Source: Sandaracinaceae bacterium (GTDB lineage Bacteria; Myxococcota_A; Polyangia; Polyangiales; Sandaracinaceae). Taken from it: 64,000 nucleotides of DNA. Under the pieces are notes generated by a model. The model had not been told where the DNA came from and searched no databases. It was given only the letters and a program-made list of their open reading frames with translations. The translations under genes and the position numbers were made by a program. Of the stretch, positions 1 through 9,338 are shown one piece after another (the stretch's first letter is position 1; each line of letters opens with the position of its first letter). The DNA lies in contig JACKEC010000014.1 in assembly GCA_020633195.1 (NCBI GenBank), positions 558,001 to 622,000 on the forward strand, given 5' to 3'.

Positions 1-545
1 CTGCGCGTGTACATCGCGCGGCTGAACGCGCGCGTGATCAGGATGAGCAGCGGGAACGGCAGGAGCGCCCAGAGCGTCAGCCGCGGGCTGATCGCGAGCA
101 TCAGCGCGATCGCGCTCACGAAGGCGACGAACGAGTTGACGATGTTCAGCCCCGCGAAGCCGACGAGGACCCGGAGCTGGGCCACGTCGTTGGTGGCGCG
201 GCTCATGATCTCGCCCGTCGCCATGCGCCGGAAGAACGAGGGGCCGAGCACGTGGACGCGCGCCAGCATGTCGTTGCGGACGTCGTACTCGACGTCGCGG
301 CCCACGTTGAACAGCCACACGCGCGAGAGGGTGCGGACGCCCCACATCACCGCGGCGAGCCCGATGACGACGAGGGCGTCGTTGCGCGCGTCCTCGACCT
401 CGGCGCGCTGCAAGGAGTCGAGCGCGTTGGCCAGGAGCCACGGGATCGCCTTCTCCGCTGCGTTGGTCAGCAGGAGGAAGACGACCCCGAGCGCCATGCT
501 TCGCCCGTACGGACGGACGTAGCTCCACAGGGACGTTGGCCGCAC
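1..545 (-). CDS. ABC exporter, N-terminal membrane domain (partial, runs off the left edge)
   Basis: About 181 codons are visible, reading leftward out of the window, so the ATP-binding domain is not seen. The visible part has several hydrophobic segments and the type-I exporter coupling region near residue 110 (GEIMSRATNDVAQL), as in MsbA/LmrA-like half transporters. I chose the GTG at 545 because it begins just before the conserved WSYVRPY stretch that opens such proteins. From family knowledge it would be a homo- or heterodimeric lipid, drug or peptide exporter in the inner membrane; the substrate cannot be told. It lies 19 nt downstream of the matrixin gene on the same strand, so co-transcription is possible. 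Confidence 0.85.
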   Translation of the reverse strand, partial: MRPTSLWSYVRPYGRSMALGVVFLLLTNAAEKAIPWLLANALDSLQRAEVEDARNDALVVIGLAAVMWGVRTLSRVWLFNVGRDVEYDVRNDMLARVHVLGPSFFRRMATGEIMSRATNDVAQLRVLVGFAGLNIVNSFVAFVSAIALMLAISPRLTLWALLPFPLLILITRAFSRAMYTR

Positions 546-564
546 CGCGGCCGAGTGTGGGGCC

Positions 565-2328
565 CTACTTCCTACGACGCCAGCCCCAGATCAGGCCGAA
601 GAACACCGCGAGCAGCGGCGCGCCGACCGCGCTGGAGCCGCCACCGTCGGTGCGGCAGCCGCAGCCGCCGCTCGTCGGCATCGGCGCGTCGATGGGCGCG
701 CACGCCCCGACGCCCTCGGTGCCCGTCGGCAGGCAGTTGTAGCCCATCGGACAGGGCGCCGCGTCGTCGCACAGGCGCGAGCAGTAGGTGTCGCCACCCT
801 CCGTCGCGCAGATGCCGGAGACGCAGTCCTCGTTGCTCATGCAGCCCTGGCCGAGGCCGCCGCCGTCGGGGACGCAGACCATCGCGTCACCCGCGGGCGT
901 GCAGGAGAAGCCGGAGGGGCACGGCGCCGTGGGCGTGCAGAAGTCCGTGCAGAAGTTGCCTTCGTCCCGCGTCGCGCAGATGCCGGTGGTGCAGTCGCCG
1001 TTGGTCTCGCAGGGATCGCCCAGCGCGCCGGAGCGCTGACACGAGCCGCGGCACGCGAGCGTGCCGACCTGACACGCGAGGCCGCTCGGGCAGCCGATCG
1101 CGCCGCCCGGGATGCACGGCGCGGCGCAGCGGCCGCTCGCGCAGAGGCCGCTCGCGCAGTCGGTGTCCGCGCCGCACGACGCGCCGTCGGCCCCGCCGCC
1201 CGCGCTGCCCGCGGTGCAGTACGCCGCGTCGCAGACCGAGTCGTCCGCGTCGCAGTAGAAGCCGCTCGGGCAGGAGCCCGTCGGGTCCGCCCAGTTGCAG
1301 GTCGAGGTGCAGGCGCCGCCGCGGCAGAGCCCGCTCTGGCAGTCCGTCTGCGCCTCGCAGGGCTGACCGAGCGCCGCGCCCATGCCCGCGGGGACGCACG
1401 AGCCGCCCGAGCAGCGCTCGCCGCTGCTGCAGTCGGAGTCGCGCGTGCAGCCGCCCGTCATGGTGCAGCTGACGTTGGTGCCGACGACCCGGCCGCACTG
1501 CCGCACGCCGCCGCTCGTCGAGAGGCAGCGATCGCCGCTGCAGTCCGCGTCGCTCGAGCACGCGCGACCGCAGAAGTTGCCGCCGTCGGGGTAGCCGAGG
1601 CAGAGGTCCCCGGCGCCGCCGCAGTCCGAGTCACCGGAGCACGGGCTGCAGATGGTGCCGTCGCCCATCGCCGTCTCGCAGCGACCGGAGACGCACTCCT
1701 GGCCGCTCGGGCAGCCCGTCGTCGTGCAGTCCGACCCGGTGCCCGGGTAGAGCGCGCAGATCCCGTTCTGGTCGTCGGGGCCGAGCATGTCGATGCCGCC
1801 CGTGTACGCGTAGTACATCGTGGCGCTCGGGTCGTCGCTGTGGCCCAGGCCGTAGTAGTGGCCGCCCTCGTGGAGGATGATCGAGTACGCGTTGACGTTG
1901 CCGCCGCGGCCCGAGCCCGTGATCCACGTGAAGTTGACGCCGTTGAGCTCCATGTCGGCCTCGACGATGGTGCTCCCGCGCCAGCTCGGCCCGGTGACGC
2001 CGATCGCGCCGCTGCCGTGGCTCCAGCCGGACTCGATCCAGCCGATGGTCGAGGTGCCCTCGTAGTTGCCGGGCGTGCGGCTCGTGCCGCCGCCGTAGCT
2101 CGCGCGCAGGCTCGTGCAGGAGACGCGCGTCCAGTCGTCCATCCCGCGCTGCACCTCGGGCTCGCTGCCCGAGAAGCCGCCGAGGTCGGGCGAGCCCGCG
2201 TTGTTGAGGAAGTACGGGACGGTCCCGCTCCACGTGGGGCTGCCGCTCGCGATGGGGGTCCACGCGAGCGCGGTGGAGGTGGCCGACAGGATCGCGAAGA
2301 ACGCGAGGCCGAGCAGGAGCCGCTTCAT
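565..2328 (-). CDS. Secreted matrixin-type zinc metalloprotease with Cys-rich repeats and MYXO-CTERM-like tail
   Basis: 587 aa. An N-terminal signal peptide (about residues 1-22) leads to a compact metzincin domain. The zinc site HEGGHYYGLGH starts at residue 153 and a Met-turn follows at about M171. The middle (about 200-545) is a run of Cys-rich modules with CxSGxC/CxxxxDC patterns. The C-terminus has a Gly-Cys-Gly-Cys-Arg motif, a hydrophobic helix and a basic end (RRRK), the layout of a MYXO-CTERM sorting signal. The expected role is an exported, surface-anchored endopeptidase. The ATG overlaps the upstream gene's stop by 4 nt, so the two are probably translationally coupled. Substrate unknown. 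Confidence 0.88.
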   Translation of the reverse strand: MKRLLLGLAFFAILSATSTALAWTPIASGSPTWSGTVPYFLNNAGSPDLGGFSGSEPEVQRGMDDWTRVSCTSLRASYGGGTSRTPGNYEGTSTIGWIESGWSHGSGAIGVTGPSWRGSTIVEADMELNGVNFTWITGSGRGGNVNAYSIILHEGGHYYGLGHSDDPSATMYYAYTGGIDMLGPDDQNGICALYPGTGSDCTTTGCPSGQECVSGRCETAMGDGTICSPCSGDSDCGGAGDLCLGYPDGGNFCGRACSSDADCSGDRCLSTSGGVRQCGRVVGTNVSCTMTGGCTRDSDCSSGERCSGGSCVPAGMGAALGQPCEAQTDCQSGLCRGGACTSTCNWADPTGSCPSGFYCDADDSVCDAAYCTAGSAGGGADGASCGADTDCASGLCASGRCAAPCIPGGAIGCPSGLACQVGTLACRGSCQRSGALGDPCETNGDCTTGICATRDEGNFCTDFCTPTAPCPSGFSCTPAGDAMVCVPDGGGLGQGCMSNEDCVSGICATEGGDTYCSRLCDDAAPCPMGYNCLPTGTEGVGACAPIDAPMPTSGGCGCRTDGGGSSAVGAPLLAVFFGLIWGWRRRK

Positions 2329-2918
2329 CGCCCACCCCCGAACTCACGGCGCACCTGCCGCACGTAGTCGAGGAAGCCGTCGAGCTGCATCGCCGGCTGC
2401 GCGCCGGGGTCGTTCACGGTCTGCCGACCGTCCGTCCAGTGCGCGAACGCGATGCCCGCGAGGTCGCGGCGCACGGTGGTGGGCACGCCGCCGAGCCCGT
2501 GGCGCACGAGGAACTTGCCTTGCACCATCCCGAACGTACGGAGGTCGTAAGGCGCCTCGTCGCGTCGCTCGAGGAAGAGGACGACCTCGTCGCCGACCGC
2601 GTAGGTGGGCGTGCCGTCGTAGCGCAGCCCGCGGTCCTGCCACTGGCCGCCGAGCTCGCGGATCTGGACCTCGTCGCCGCCGGGGCCCGCGATCCACTCG
2701 TGGACCCGGAGGGTGGTGATGGTCTCGGGGACCATCGAGTCGTCGTCGACCGACATGCGGACGCCGTTGCGTACGACGGTCGCGTGAACGATCGCGTCCG
2801 CGCCGGTCACGAGGTCCTCGAGCGAGTATTCGATCATGACGGTCGCCGAGGCGCTGGCGCTGGCGAGCAACGCCACCGCGGCCCCGACGAGACCGAGTCC
2901 CAGGGATTTCTTCATCAT
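2325..2918 (-). CDS. Secreted hypothetical protein, partner of the matrixin
   Basis: 197 aa from the ATG at 2918, which has GGAG five bases upstream. A further in-frame ATG lies at 2987 but would add a leader in front of a good signal peptide (MMKKSLG followed by a hydrophobic Ala/Val/Leu stretch ending ASASA). The mature part opens with a pattern of the type S-x-E-D-L-x2-x-A-D-A-I-V-x-A-x-V, common in small secreted proteins near matrixins in delta-proteobacteria, and is probably a beta-barrel. No catalytic motif is seen. Its stop overlaps the matrixin start (ATGA). It may be a chaperone, inhibitor or substrate of the protease; this is inference from position only. Confidence 0.75.
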   Translation of the reverse strand: MMKKSLGLGLVGAAVALLASASASATVMIEYSLEDLVTGADAIVHATVVRNGVRMSVDDDSMVPETITTLRVHEWIAGPGGDEVQIRELGGQWQDRGLRYDGTPTYAVGDEVVLFLERRDEAPYDLRTFGMVQGKFLVRHGLGGVPTTVRRDLAGIAFAHWTDGRQTVNDPGAQPAMQLDGFLDYVRQVRREFGGGR

Positions 2919-2922
2919 CTTT

Positions 2923-2958
2923 GCTCCGACCAGGAAGCTGGCTCCGACCAGGAAGCGC
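2923..2958. repeat. Two-copy 18-bp tandem repeat over the ribosome binding site
   Basis: The units at 2923-2940 and 2941-2958 share their first 16 bases (GCTCCGACCAGGAAGC), and a weaker third copy may follow. Read on the minus strand, each copy contains GGAGC, and the copy nearest the gene supplies the Shine-Dalgarno of the secreted protein at 2918. This looks like slipped duplication of a ribosome binding site. Confidence 0.8.
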
Positions 2959-3014
2959 TCTCCGCCAAGAGGACGCGTCCTTTCCACACCGAAAGACGCG
3001 GCACCCTAGCACAC

Positions 3015-3839
3015 CTACGGCGCCGGTCCCGTCCTGACCGCCGCGGCGGGATCCTGACCCGTTTTCGGGCCGGTGTTAAGTCGCAGGTAGCGGCGCAGGT
3101 AGTACACGAACAGGTAGAAAGGCCCCGTATCCGCCAACGCGGTGACCATCTTGAACGTGTAGCTGGCCGCGATGAACGTGAAGAGCTGGGGCCACAGGGA
3201 CCGGTGGTCGTCGACCGGGAGCGCGTGGCTGAGGAAGTGGGTGACGAGGGTCACCGCGATCGCGTCGACGAGCTGCGAGGCCAGCGTCGAGCCGTTGTTG
3301 CGGAGCCAGAGGTGCCGCCCCTTCGTCTTCTTCATCCAGAAGTGGAAGAGCTGCACGTCGACGTACTGCGCCGCGAGGTAGGCGACCATCGAGGCCGTGA
3401 CGGCGCCGAACGCGAGGTCGCGGACCTGGAAGAACACGGCGTTGGGCTTCTCGAGGCCCCAGGCCGGCAGCTCGCCGCCGAGCCACAGGATGAACACGAC
3501 CCAGACGTTGATGAGCAGCCCCACCGTCACGACGAAGCTGGCCCGCCGCCGCCCGTAGAACTCGCTCAGGATGTCGGTGCACAGGAACGTCAGCGGATAG
3601 GGGAGCACGCCCACCGCGAGCGGCATCGGCACCTTGAGGCCGAAGACGGTGAACGAGGCGTCGAGGAACCGCGTGATGCCCAGGATGTTCAGCATCGCGA
3701 GGGTCCCGATGAAGAACCCCGCGAGGACGATGAACACGCGCTCCCGGCGCAGGTGCAGCTCGTGGGGCCCGAGCCGCGGGAGCCCCTCGAAGTCGTCCTG
3801 CTCCTGAGGCAGCGGGAAGTCGTACTTCTCCTCGGTCAT
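3015..3839 (-). CDS. Queuosine precursor transporter (VUT/DUF165, YhhQ family)
   Basis: 274 aa with about six membrane helices. It carries family landmarks: the TDILSEFYGRR segment near residue 90 and a later charged-aromatic membrane helix with FHFWMKKTKG. The family imports preQ0/preQ1 or related bases for queuosine synthesis across the inner membrane. A long charged N-terminal leader (about 35 residues) precedes the first helix. The ATG at 3839 overlaps the stop of the TPR gene by 4 nt, so it is the second gene of a pair. The open frame runs much further upstream, but that part is a shadow of the TPR gene. Confidence 0.85.
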   Translation of the reverse strand: MTEEKYDFPLPQEQDDFEGLPRLGPHELHLRRERVFIVLAGFFIGTLAMLNILGITRFLDASFTVFGLKVPMPLAVGVLPYPLTFLCTDILSEFYGRRRASFVVTVGLLINVWVVFILWLGGELPAWGLEKPNAVFFQVRDLAFGAVTASMVAYLAAQYVDVQLFHFWMKKTKGRHLWLRNNGSTLASQLVDAIAVTLVTHFLSHALPVDDHRSLWPQLFTFIAASYTFKMVTALADTGPFYLFVYYLRRYLRLNTGPKTGQDPAAAVRTGPAP

Positions 3840-5185
3840 CGCCCCGACGTCCGCGCGATCGCGCCCCAGCGCTTGTGGTGCTTGCCGGCCATCTTGGTGT
3901 CTCCCCGCGCCTCGTGGAGCCCCGGGATCGCCATCGACACCCCGGACGCGGCCTTCGTCGCGCGCTCGAGCTCGGCGGCCAGGTCGCCGAGATCCCACGC
4001 CCCGGGGACCACGAGCTTGCCGTGCACGACCCGGTGCTCCTCGGCGGGCAGGTGGTCGTGCTTCACGTAGCGGTCTCCGGCCGCGCAGCGCGGGCACGAC
4101 ACCTCGACTCGCTCCCCCTGCGGGTAGAGCACCACGTCCTCGGGGAGCGCCGCCGCGATCGCGTCGATCTGCCCTTCGGCCTGCTGGAGCGCGACGAAGC
4201 GGAAGCGCCGCTCGTCGCCGGGCCGGAGCACCCCCAGGAACGCGAAGCGCGGCACGGGGCCGCCGTCGCCCGCGATCACGGCCACCGGCGACGGATCCCA
4301 GAGGACCACGTCGCCGAAGTCGGCGACCGCCTCCCGGTGCGTCGGCGATCGGACGACGCCGTGGCACGGGCTCAGCGGCTGGACCCACACCGCCTCGAAG
4401 CTGGCGGCCTCGTCCGGCACGCCCACGTCGACGTCGACGCCCGAGCCGATCGTGGGCAAGCGGACTTGCGCTGGCGGCAGGCCCGCCACGAACGGGAGCG
4501 CGCCCTCGGCGCGGCTCGCGTCGATGCCCGCGGCGCGCCACGCCTCGGCCGCCGCGGCGCCCTCCCCGACCGCCGTCGCAGCGAGCGCGAGGTTGAAGAG
4601 CGCCCCGCGGTGCCCGTCGCCGAGCGCGGCGCGCGCGCGGCGGTTCGCGTCGAGCGCGGCGGCCCACGCGCGGCCGTGCTTGTGCACGAGGCCGAGATCG
4701 AAGAGCCACGTGCCGCGCGGCTCGAGGGCGATGGCGCGCTCCAACGAGCTCGCCGCGTCGTCGAGCCGCTTGGGGCCGAGGGTGCGCAGCGCGTTCCCCT
4801 TGAGCGCCAGCAGCGCGCCGCCTCGCTCCGGATCGACCCGGGCCTCGGCCGACAGCTTCGCGAAGCATCGCCCCGCCGCCTCGGCGGCCAGCGCGCCCGC
4901 CCGCGGATCGAGCGGCGGCTCGTCGATCGGCCGCCGCCCCGCCTTGCGGACGAGCGCGTCGCACGCCGCGATCACGACCTCGAGCTCGCCGGGCCACGCG
5001 TCGAGGATCGCCGCCGCCTCGTCGTCGAGCCCGGCGCGGTCGGGGCTCGTGCGCAAGGCCTCGCCCCACATCCGCGCGACGCGCGCGTCCGTCGAGATCA
5101 GATGGGCGAGCGGCTCCAGCGCGGCCCAGACCGCCGCCCGATCCTCGGCCTCCGCGGCCTCCTGCAAGCGCGCCTCGACGTCCAC
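3836..5185 (-). CDS. TPR-containing cytoplasmic protein of unknown function
   Basis: About 449 aa from a GTG at 5185, 17 nt after the RND pump stop. The frame stays open far upstream, but only the part after 5185 has sensible protein character. Alpha-helical Ala/Leu-rich repeats in the first half (about 20-240) have TPR periodicity. The second half is mixed alpha/beta and ends with a CPRC pair plus a His-rich patch (KHDHLPAEEHRVVHGK), a possible metal site. No signal peptide. I do not recognise the C-terminal domain. It is coupled to the transporter downstream and follows the metal efflux operon. The start is the least certain part; no strong ribosome binding site is seen. Confidence 0.7.
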   Translation of the reverse strand: MDVEARLQEAAEAEDRAAVWAALEPLAHLISTDARVARMWGEALRTSPDRAGLDDEAAAILDAWPGELEVVIAACDALVRKAGRRPIDEPPLDPRAGALAAEAAGRCFAKLSAEARVDPERGGALLALKGNALRTLGPKRLDDAASSLERAIALEPRGTWLFDLGLVHKHGRAWAAALDANRRARAALGDGHRGALFNLALAATAVGEGAAAAEAWRAAGIDASRAEGALPFVAGLPPAQVRLPTIGSGVDVDVGVPDEAASFEAVWVQPLSPCHGVVRSPTHREAVADFGDVVLWDPSPVAVIAGDGGPVPRFAFLGVLRPGDERRFRFVALQQAEGQIDAIAAALPEDVVLYPQGERVEVSCPRCAAGDRYVKHDHLPAEEHRVVHGKLVVPGAWDLGDLAAELERATKAASGVSMAIPGLHEARGDTKMAGKHHKRWGAIARTSGR

Positions 5186-5202
5186 GAGGCGCGGACCATA
5201 GC

Positions 5203-8200
5203 TCAGGTGACCGTGCTGTCGCGCGCGACGCGCCAGGGCCGGCGCAGGCTCACCCGATGGAGCCAGGGGAAGACGGCCGGCAGGATCACCAGCGTCAGGA
5301 ACGTGCTCGTGACCAGCCCGCCCACGACGACCGTGGCGAGGGGCCGCTGCACCTCCGCCCCCGCGCCCGTCGCGAGCATCATCGGGACGAAGCCGAGCGC
5401 GGCCACGAGCGCGGTCATCAGGACGGGACGCAGGCGCGAGCGCGCAGCGCGACGCGACGCCTCGACGGGATCCACGCCCGCGTCCATCTCCTGCGTCAGC
5501 GCGCTGACGAGCACCACGCCGTTGAGGACGGCGATGCCGCTGAGCGCGATGAACCCGACCGCCGCCGAGACCGAGATCGGCAGGCCGCGGAGGGTGAGCG
5601 CGGCGACGCCGCCCACCGCCGCGAACGGCACGTTGAGGAGGATGAACAGCGCGGGCCGCCAGCGCTGGAAGAGGAAGAGCAGCAGCCCGAGGATGGTCCC
5701 GAGGACCACCGGCAGCACGATCGTGAGCCGGGCGCGCGCGCTCTCGAGGCTCTCGTACTGGCCGCCCCACACCAGCCGGGCGCCCTCGGGGAGCTCGAGC
5801 TCTCGGTCGAGGCGCGCCTCCGCCTCGCGCACCACCGTGCCCAGGTCCCGGCCTCTCACGTTGAAGCCCACCACCGCGCGTCGCTGCGCCTGGTCGTGGC
5901 TCACCAACGATGGCCCCTGACCACGGCGCACGAGGGCCAGGCGCTCCAGCGGGACCAGCGCGCCCCGGGCGGTCGGGATCGGCAGCGCGTCCAGGGTGAG
6001 CGCGTCCGTCGGGCCTCCGAGTCGCACGCGAAGGGGGACGCGGATGGGGCCGTCGTAGGTCGCGCCGACCTCGATCCCAGCGCGCAACGCGCGGACGTGC
6101 TCGAGCACGTCGCGCGACGAGAGCCCGTGACGAGCCACCTCGAGCGGTCGCGGGCGCACCTCGATCGAGCGCACGTCGGGCGGCGCGAGCACCCGCACGT
6201 CTTCGGCCCCGGCCACCGCCTCGAGCAGACGCGCCGCGCGCTCGGCGGTCGCGTCGAGCGACGCGAGGTCGTCGCCGAAGATGCTCAGCGACACGTCGGT
6301 CACGCTCCCGCCGACGAGCTCGTTGAAGCGCATCTGGATCGGCTGCGTGAACGCCACGTCCTCGGCCGGCGCGGACGCGTCGATCGCGGCGGCGAGCTCC
6401 GCGATGAGCTCGTCGCGCGTCAGGCCCGAGCGCCACTCGTCGACGGGGCGCAGCTCGACGAACACGTCCGACTGCTCCAGCCCCATCAGATCGGTCGCGA
6501 CGGCGGGGCTGCCGATCCGCGACGAGACGTGCGCGACCTCGGGCACCGAGAGGATCGCCGCCTCCATCCGAGACCCGTCCCGGACCGCGCTCTGGACGCG
6601 GATGTCGGGCGAGCGCGTCGTCTGGACCACCAGGTCGCCCTCGTCGAGCTGCGGCACGAACGCGCTGCCGGCGCGGGCGAACAGCGCCGCGCCGCCGACG
6701 AGGAGCGCGAACGCGATCGCGACCACCACCCCGGGGCGGGCGAGCACTCGCTCGAGCAGTGGCTGGTAGGCGCGCGCCGCCCAGCGGACGAGGAAGGGCT
6801 CGCGCTCGGGCACGTCCCGGTCCCGGAGCAAGAGCCGGGACGCGGCCGGGACGAAGGTCAGCGACAGGACGAGCGCGCTCGTGAGGGCGAGCACGACGGT
6901 CATCGCCATCGGGCGGAACATCATCCCCTCGACCCCGTCCAGGCTGAGGATCGGCACGTACACGAGCAGGATGATCAGCACGGAGACGAAGACGGGGCGC
7001 GCCATCCGCACCGTGGACTCCTCGACCCGATCGGCGATCGGACCACCGCGCGCGTGCAGGCCGTGGAACACGACCTCGACCATCACGACGGCGCCATCGA
7101 CGAGGAGGCCGAAGTCGAGCGCGCCGAGGCTCATCAGGTTCCCAGGGATGCCGAGCGCCACCATCCCCGCGACCGCGCCGAGCATCGACAGGGGGATGAT
7201 CGAGGCGACCAGCGCCCCGGCGCGAAAGCTCCCGAGCATCAGGAACAGGACGATGACGACGAGCACGCCCCCTTCGAAGAGGTTCATGAAGACGGTGTCG
7301 AGGGTGGCGCCGACGAGGTCGCCGCGATCGTAGACGTCGACCAGCACCACGTCGGCGGGCATCGCGGCCCGCACCTCCATCATCTTCGCGTGCACGCCGT
7401 CGAGGACCTCGCGCGCGTTCGCCTCGATCAGCATCTGCACCATCACGTAGACGGTCTCGCCCCGACCGTCGGCGGTCGCCGCGCCGAGGCGAGGCAGCGC
7501 GCCCTCGACGACGTCCGCCACGTCGCCGACGCGGATGACGGTTCCGTCGGGCTCGAGGCGAACCACGGCGGCCGCGAGGTCGCTCGCCTGCTCGGGCCAG
7601 GCCACGCCCCGCAGGAGCACGCCAGCCTCCCCCGCCTCGAGCGTCGCGCCGGGCGCCTGCCCGCTCGCTCGCGACGTGGCCTCGGTGAGCTCCGACAGCG
7701 TCACCCGTCGCCTCGCCATGCGCGCGGGGTCGCCCACCACGTCGAGGGTCCGGCGCGCGCCGCCCCAGGTGTTGACCTCGACCACGCCGGGGACGCTCCG
7801 CAGCAACGGCGCGACCCGAAGATCGACCAGCTCCGACAGCTCCGCGGGCGTGCGTTCGGGGGAGCTGAGCGTGAACTGGTAGATCTCGCCGAGCCCTCCG
7901 GTCAGAGGCCCGAGCTCGGGGGCGTCGACGCCGTCGGGCCGACTCGCCGCCACGGACTGCAAGCGCTCTTGCACGAGCTGGCGGGCCACGAGCAGGTCGG
8001 TGTCGTCGTCGAACAGCGCGGTCACCGCCGAGATGCCGTAGCGCGAGGTGCTCCGTTGACCCGTCGAGCCCGGGAGGCCACCGAGCGCCATCTCGACGGG
8101 GCGGGTGACGAGGCGCTCGACCTCCTCGGGGGTGAGCCCGGGGGCGCGCGTGAGCACGACGACTTGACGGCCGGTGACGTCTGGCAGCGCGTCGAAGCGG

Positions 8201-8301
8201 AGCCAGGCGCCGGCCACGCCGCCTCCGAACGCCGCGACGAGCACGAGCGCGGTGACGAGGCGCGGGTGCCCGGCCGACCAACGAACGATGCGCTCGATCA
8301 T
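5203..8301 (-). CDS. czcA: Heavy-metal efflux RND pump (HME family, CzcA/CusA-like)
   Basis: 1032 aa, the usual family length. Predicted to have 12 membrane helices with two large periplasmic loops. The TM4 signature DFGLLVDGAVVMVE at 396-409 keeps all three acidic proton-relay residues (D396, D402, E409) known from CzcA. It takes periplasmic or cytoplasmic divalent metal and drives it out through a TolC-type channel with a membrane-fusion adaptor, using the proton gradient. Metal specificity cannot be read safely; the DFG..D pattern favours the Co/Zn/Cd branch over the Cu/Ag branch. It overlaps the adaptor gene by 4 nt. No linked regulator is visible. Confidence 0.93.
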   Translation of the reverse strand: MIERIVRWSAGHPRLVTALVLVAAFGGGVAGAWLRFDALPDVTGRQVVVLTRAPGLTPEEVERLVTRPVEMALGGLPGSTGQRSTSRYGISAVTALFDDDTDLLVARQLVQERLQSVAASRPDGVDAPELGPLTGGLGEIYQFTLSSPERTPAELSELVDLRVAPLLRSVPGVVEVNTWGGARRTLDVVGDPARMARRRVTLSELTEATSRASGQAPGATLEAGEAGVLLRGVAWPEQASDLAAAVVRLEPDGTVIRVGDVADVVEGALPRLGAATADGRGETVYVMVQMLIEANAREVLDGVHAKMMEVRAAMPADVVLVDVYDRGDLVGATLDTVFMNLFEGGVLVVIVLFLMLGSFRAGALVASIIPLSMLGAVAGMVALGIPGNLMSLGALDFGLLVDGAVVMVEVVFHGLHARGGPIADRVEESTVRMARPVFVSVLIILLVYVPILSLDGVEGMMFRPMAMTVVLALTSALVLSLTFVPAASRLLLRDRDVPEREPFLVRWAARAYQPLLERVLARPGVVVAIAFALLVGGAALFARAGSAFVPQLDEGDLVVQTTRSPDIRVQSAVRDGSRMEAAILSVPEVAHVSSRIGSPAVATDLMGLEQSDVFVELRPVDEWRSGLTRDELIAELAAAIDASAPAEDVAFTQPIQMRFNELVGGSVTDVSLSIFGDDLASLDATAERAARLLEAVAGAEDVRVLAPPDVRSIEVRPRPLEVARHGLSSRDVLEHVRALRAGIEVGATYDGPIRVPLRVRLGGPTDALTLDALPIPTARGALVPLERLALVRRGQGPSLVSHDQAQRRAVVGFNVRGRDLGTVVREAEARLDRELELPEGARLVWGGQYESLESARARLTIVLPVVLGTILGLLLFLFQRWRPALFILLNVPFAAVGGVAALTLRGLPISVSAAVGFIALSGIAVLNGVVLVSALTQEMDAGVDPVEASRRAARSRLRPVLMTALVAALGFVPMMLATGAGAEVQRPLATVVVGGLVTSTFLTLVILPAVFPWLHRVSLRRPWRVARDSTVT

Positions 8302-9338
8302 CGCGGGCCCCCAGCCGGCGCCGAGGCCGCGACCTCGTCTCCCTCGGTGAGCGGCCCTCGCACCAGCGCCGTCGCGCCCGAGGTCGCGAGGACGATCACT
8401 CGCACCCGCTCGGTCGCCTCGCCGCGCCGGCGGAGCACCTCGCTCACGCCCGTTCGCTGGCCGACCGCGCCCAGCGGCACCTCCCACGCCTCGGCGGGCT
8501 CCATCGTGACGGTGCCGGTCATCCCATCGGGGAGCACCAGCGGCGGGTCCGGCTCGAACCAGGCGACGCGCGTGCCGTCGCCCGCCTCGACGACGGACGC
8601 GAGAGGCGCCGGCGCGAGCGGGACCGCGAGGCCGTCCGCCGTCTCGAGCCACGCCGCGCGTGCCGACGGCCAGGCGTTCGTCGTGCGCACCTCGATCCGG
8701 GCCGCGCCCTCCCCCACGATCCGCGCGAGGGGAGCGCCGGATGGATCGCGGGTCTCCCCCAAGCGCGCGTCGAGCGCGGCCACGACGCCGGCCACCGGCG
8801 CGCGCAACGCGACCGTCCCGGAGCGCAGGAGCGCGTGCGCGGCGCGCGCGTCGAGGCCCGCCGAGCGCAGCGTCGCGCTGGCGCGTTCTCGCTCGGCGGC
8901 GAGCTCCGCGGCGCGGGCGGCCACCTCGAACACCTGGGATCGGGAGACGAGGCCCTCGGCCCGGAGCGCCTCGAGCTCCGTGGCCCGCCGCTCGTGCTCG
9001 CGAGCGCCCTCCGACGCGCGGGCGAAGTCCGCGGCGGCCTCGGCGAGCTCCGGGGCCGCGACCTCGACGATCGGATCCCCCGCCGCCACGAGGCTCCCTG
9101 GCGTCGCGCGGAGCGCGACCACGCGGACCCGGACGGGCGCCGAGACCTCGGCCGACGCCGCCGGCGCGCGCACTACCGCGGGGGCCGACAAGAGCGAGGC
9201 GTCGCCTGGCGATTGGACGGGCACCCACCGCGCCGAGGCGCTCGTGGCCGCGGGCGCCGGCTCCGGCTCGAGCGGGACGGGGGGCGGCGAGCAGCTGGCC
9301 ACCACGCCCCACAGGACCATGAACGCCGCCGGCCTCAC
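8298..9338 (-). CDS. HlyD-type periplasmic adaptor lipoprotein of the metal efflux system
   Basis: 346 aa from a GTG at 9338 whose GTGA overlaps the stop of the channel gene; a farther ATG at 9374 would put 12 residues before a good signal peptide. The lipobox VVAS-C16 predicts lipid anchoring. It has two lipoyl/barrel-sandwich halves around a short Ala/Glu/Arg-rich coiled-coil hairpin (about 95-165), then a beta-barrel and membrane-proximal domain. It links the RND pump to the TolC-type channel. No His/Met-rich metal-binding N-terminus, unlike CusB, which again argues against a copper/silver system. Confidence 0.85.
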   Translation of the reverse strand: MRPAAFMVLWGVVASCSPPPVPLEPEPAPAATSASARWVPVQSPGDASLLSAPAVVRAPAASAEVSAPVRVRVVALRATPGSLVAAGDPIVEVAAPELAEAAADFARASEGAREHERRATELEALRAEGLVSRSQVFEVAARAAELAAERERASATLRSAGLDARAAHALLRSGTVALRAPVAGVVAALDARLGETRDPSGAPLARIVGEGAARIEVRTTNAWPSARAAWLETADGLAVPLAPAPLASVVEAGDGTRVAWFEPDPPLVLPDGMTGTVTMEPAEAWEVPLGAVGQRTGVSEVLRRRGEATERVRVIVLATSGATALVRGPLTEGDEVAASAPAGGPR

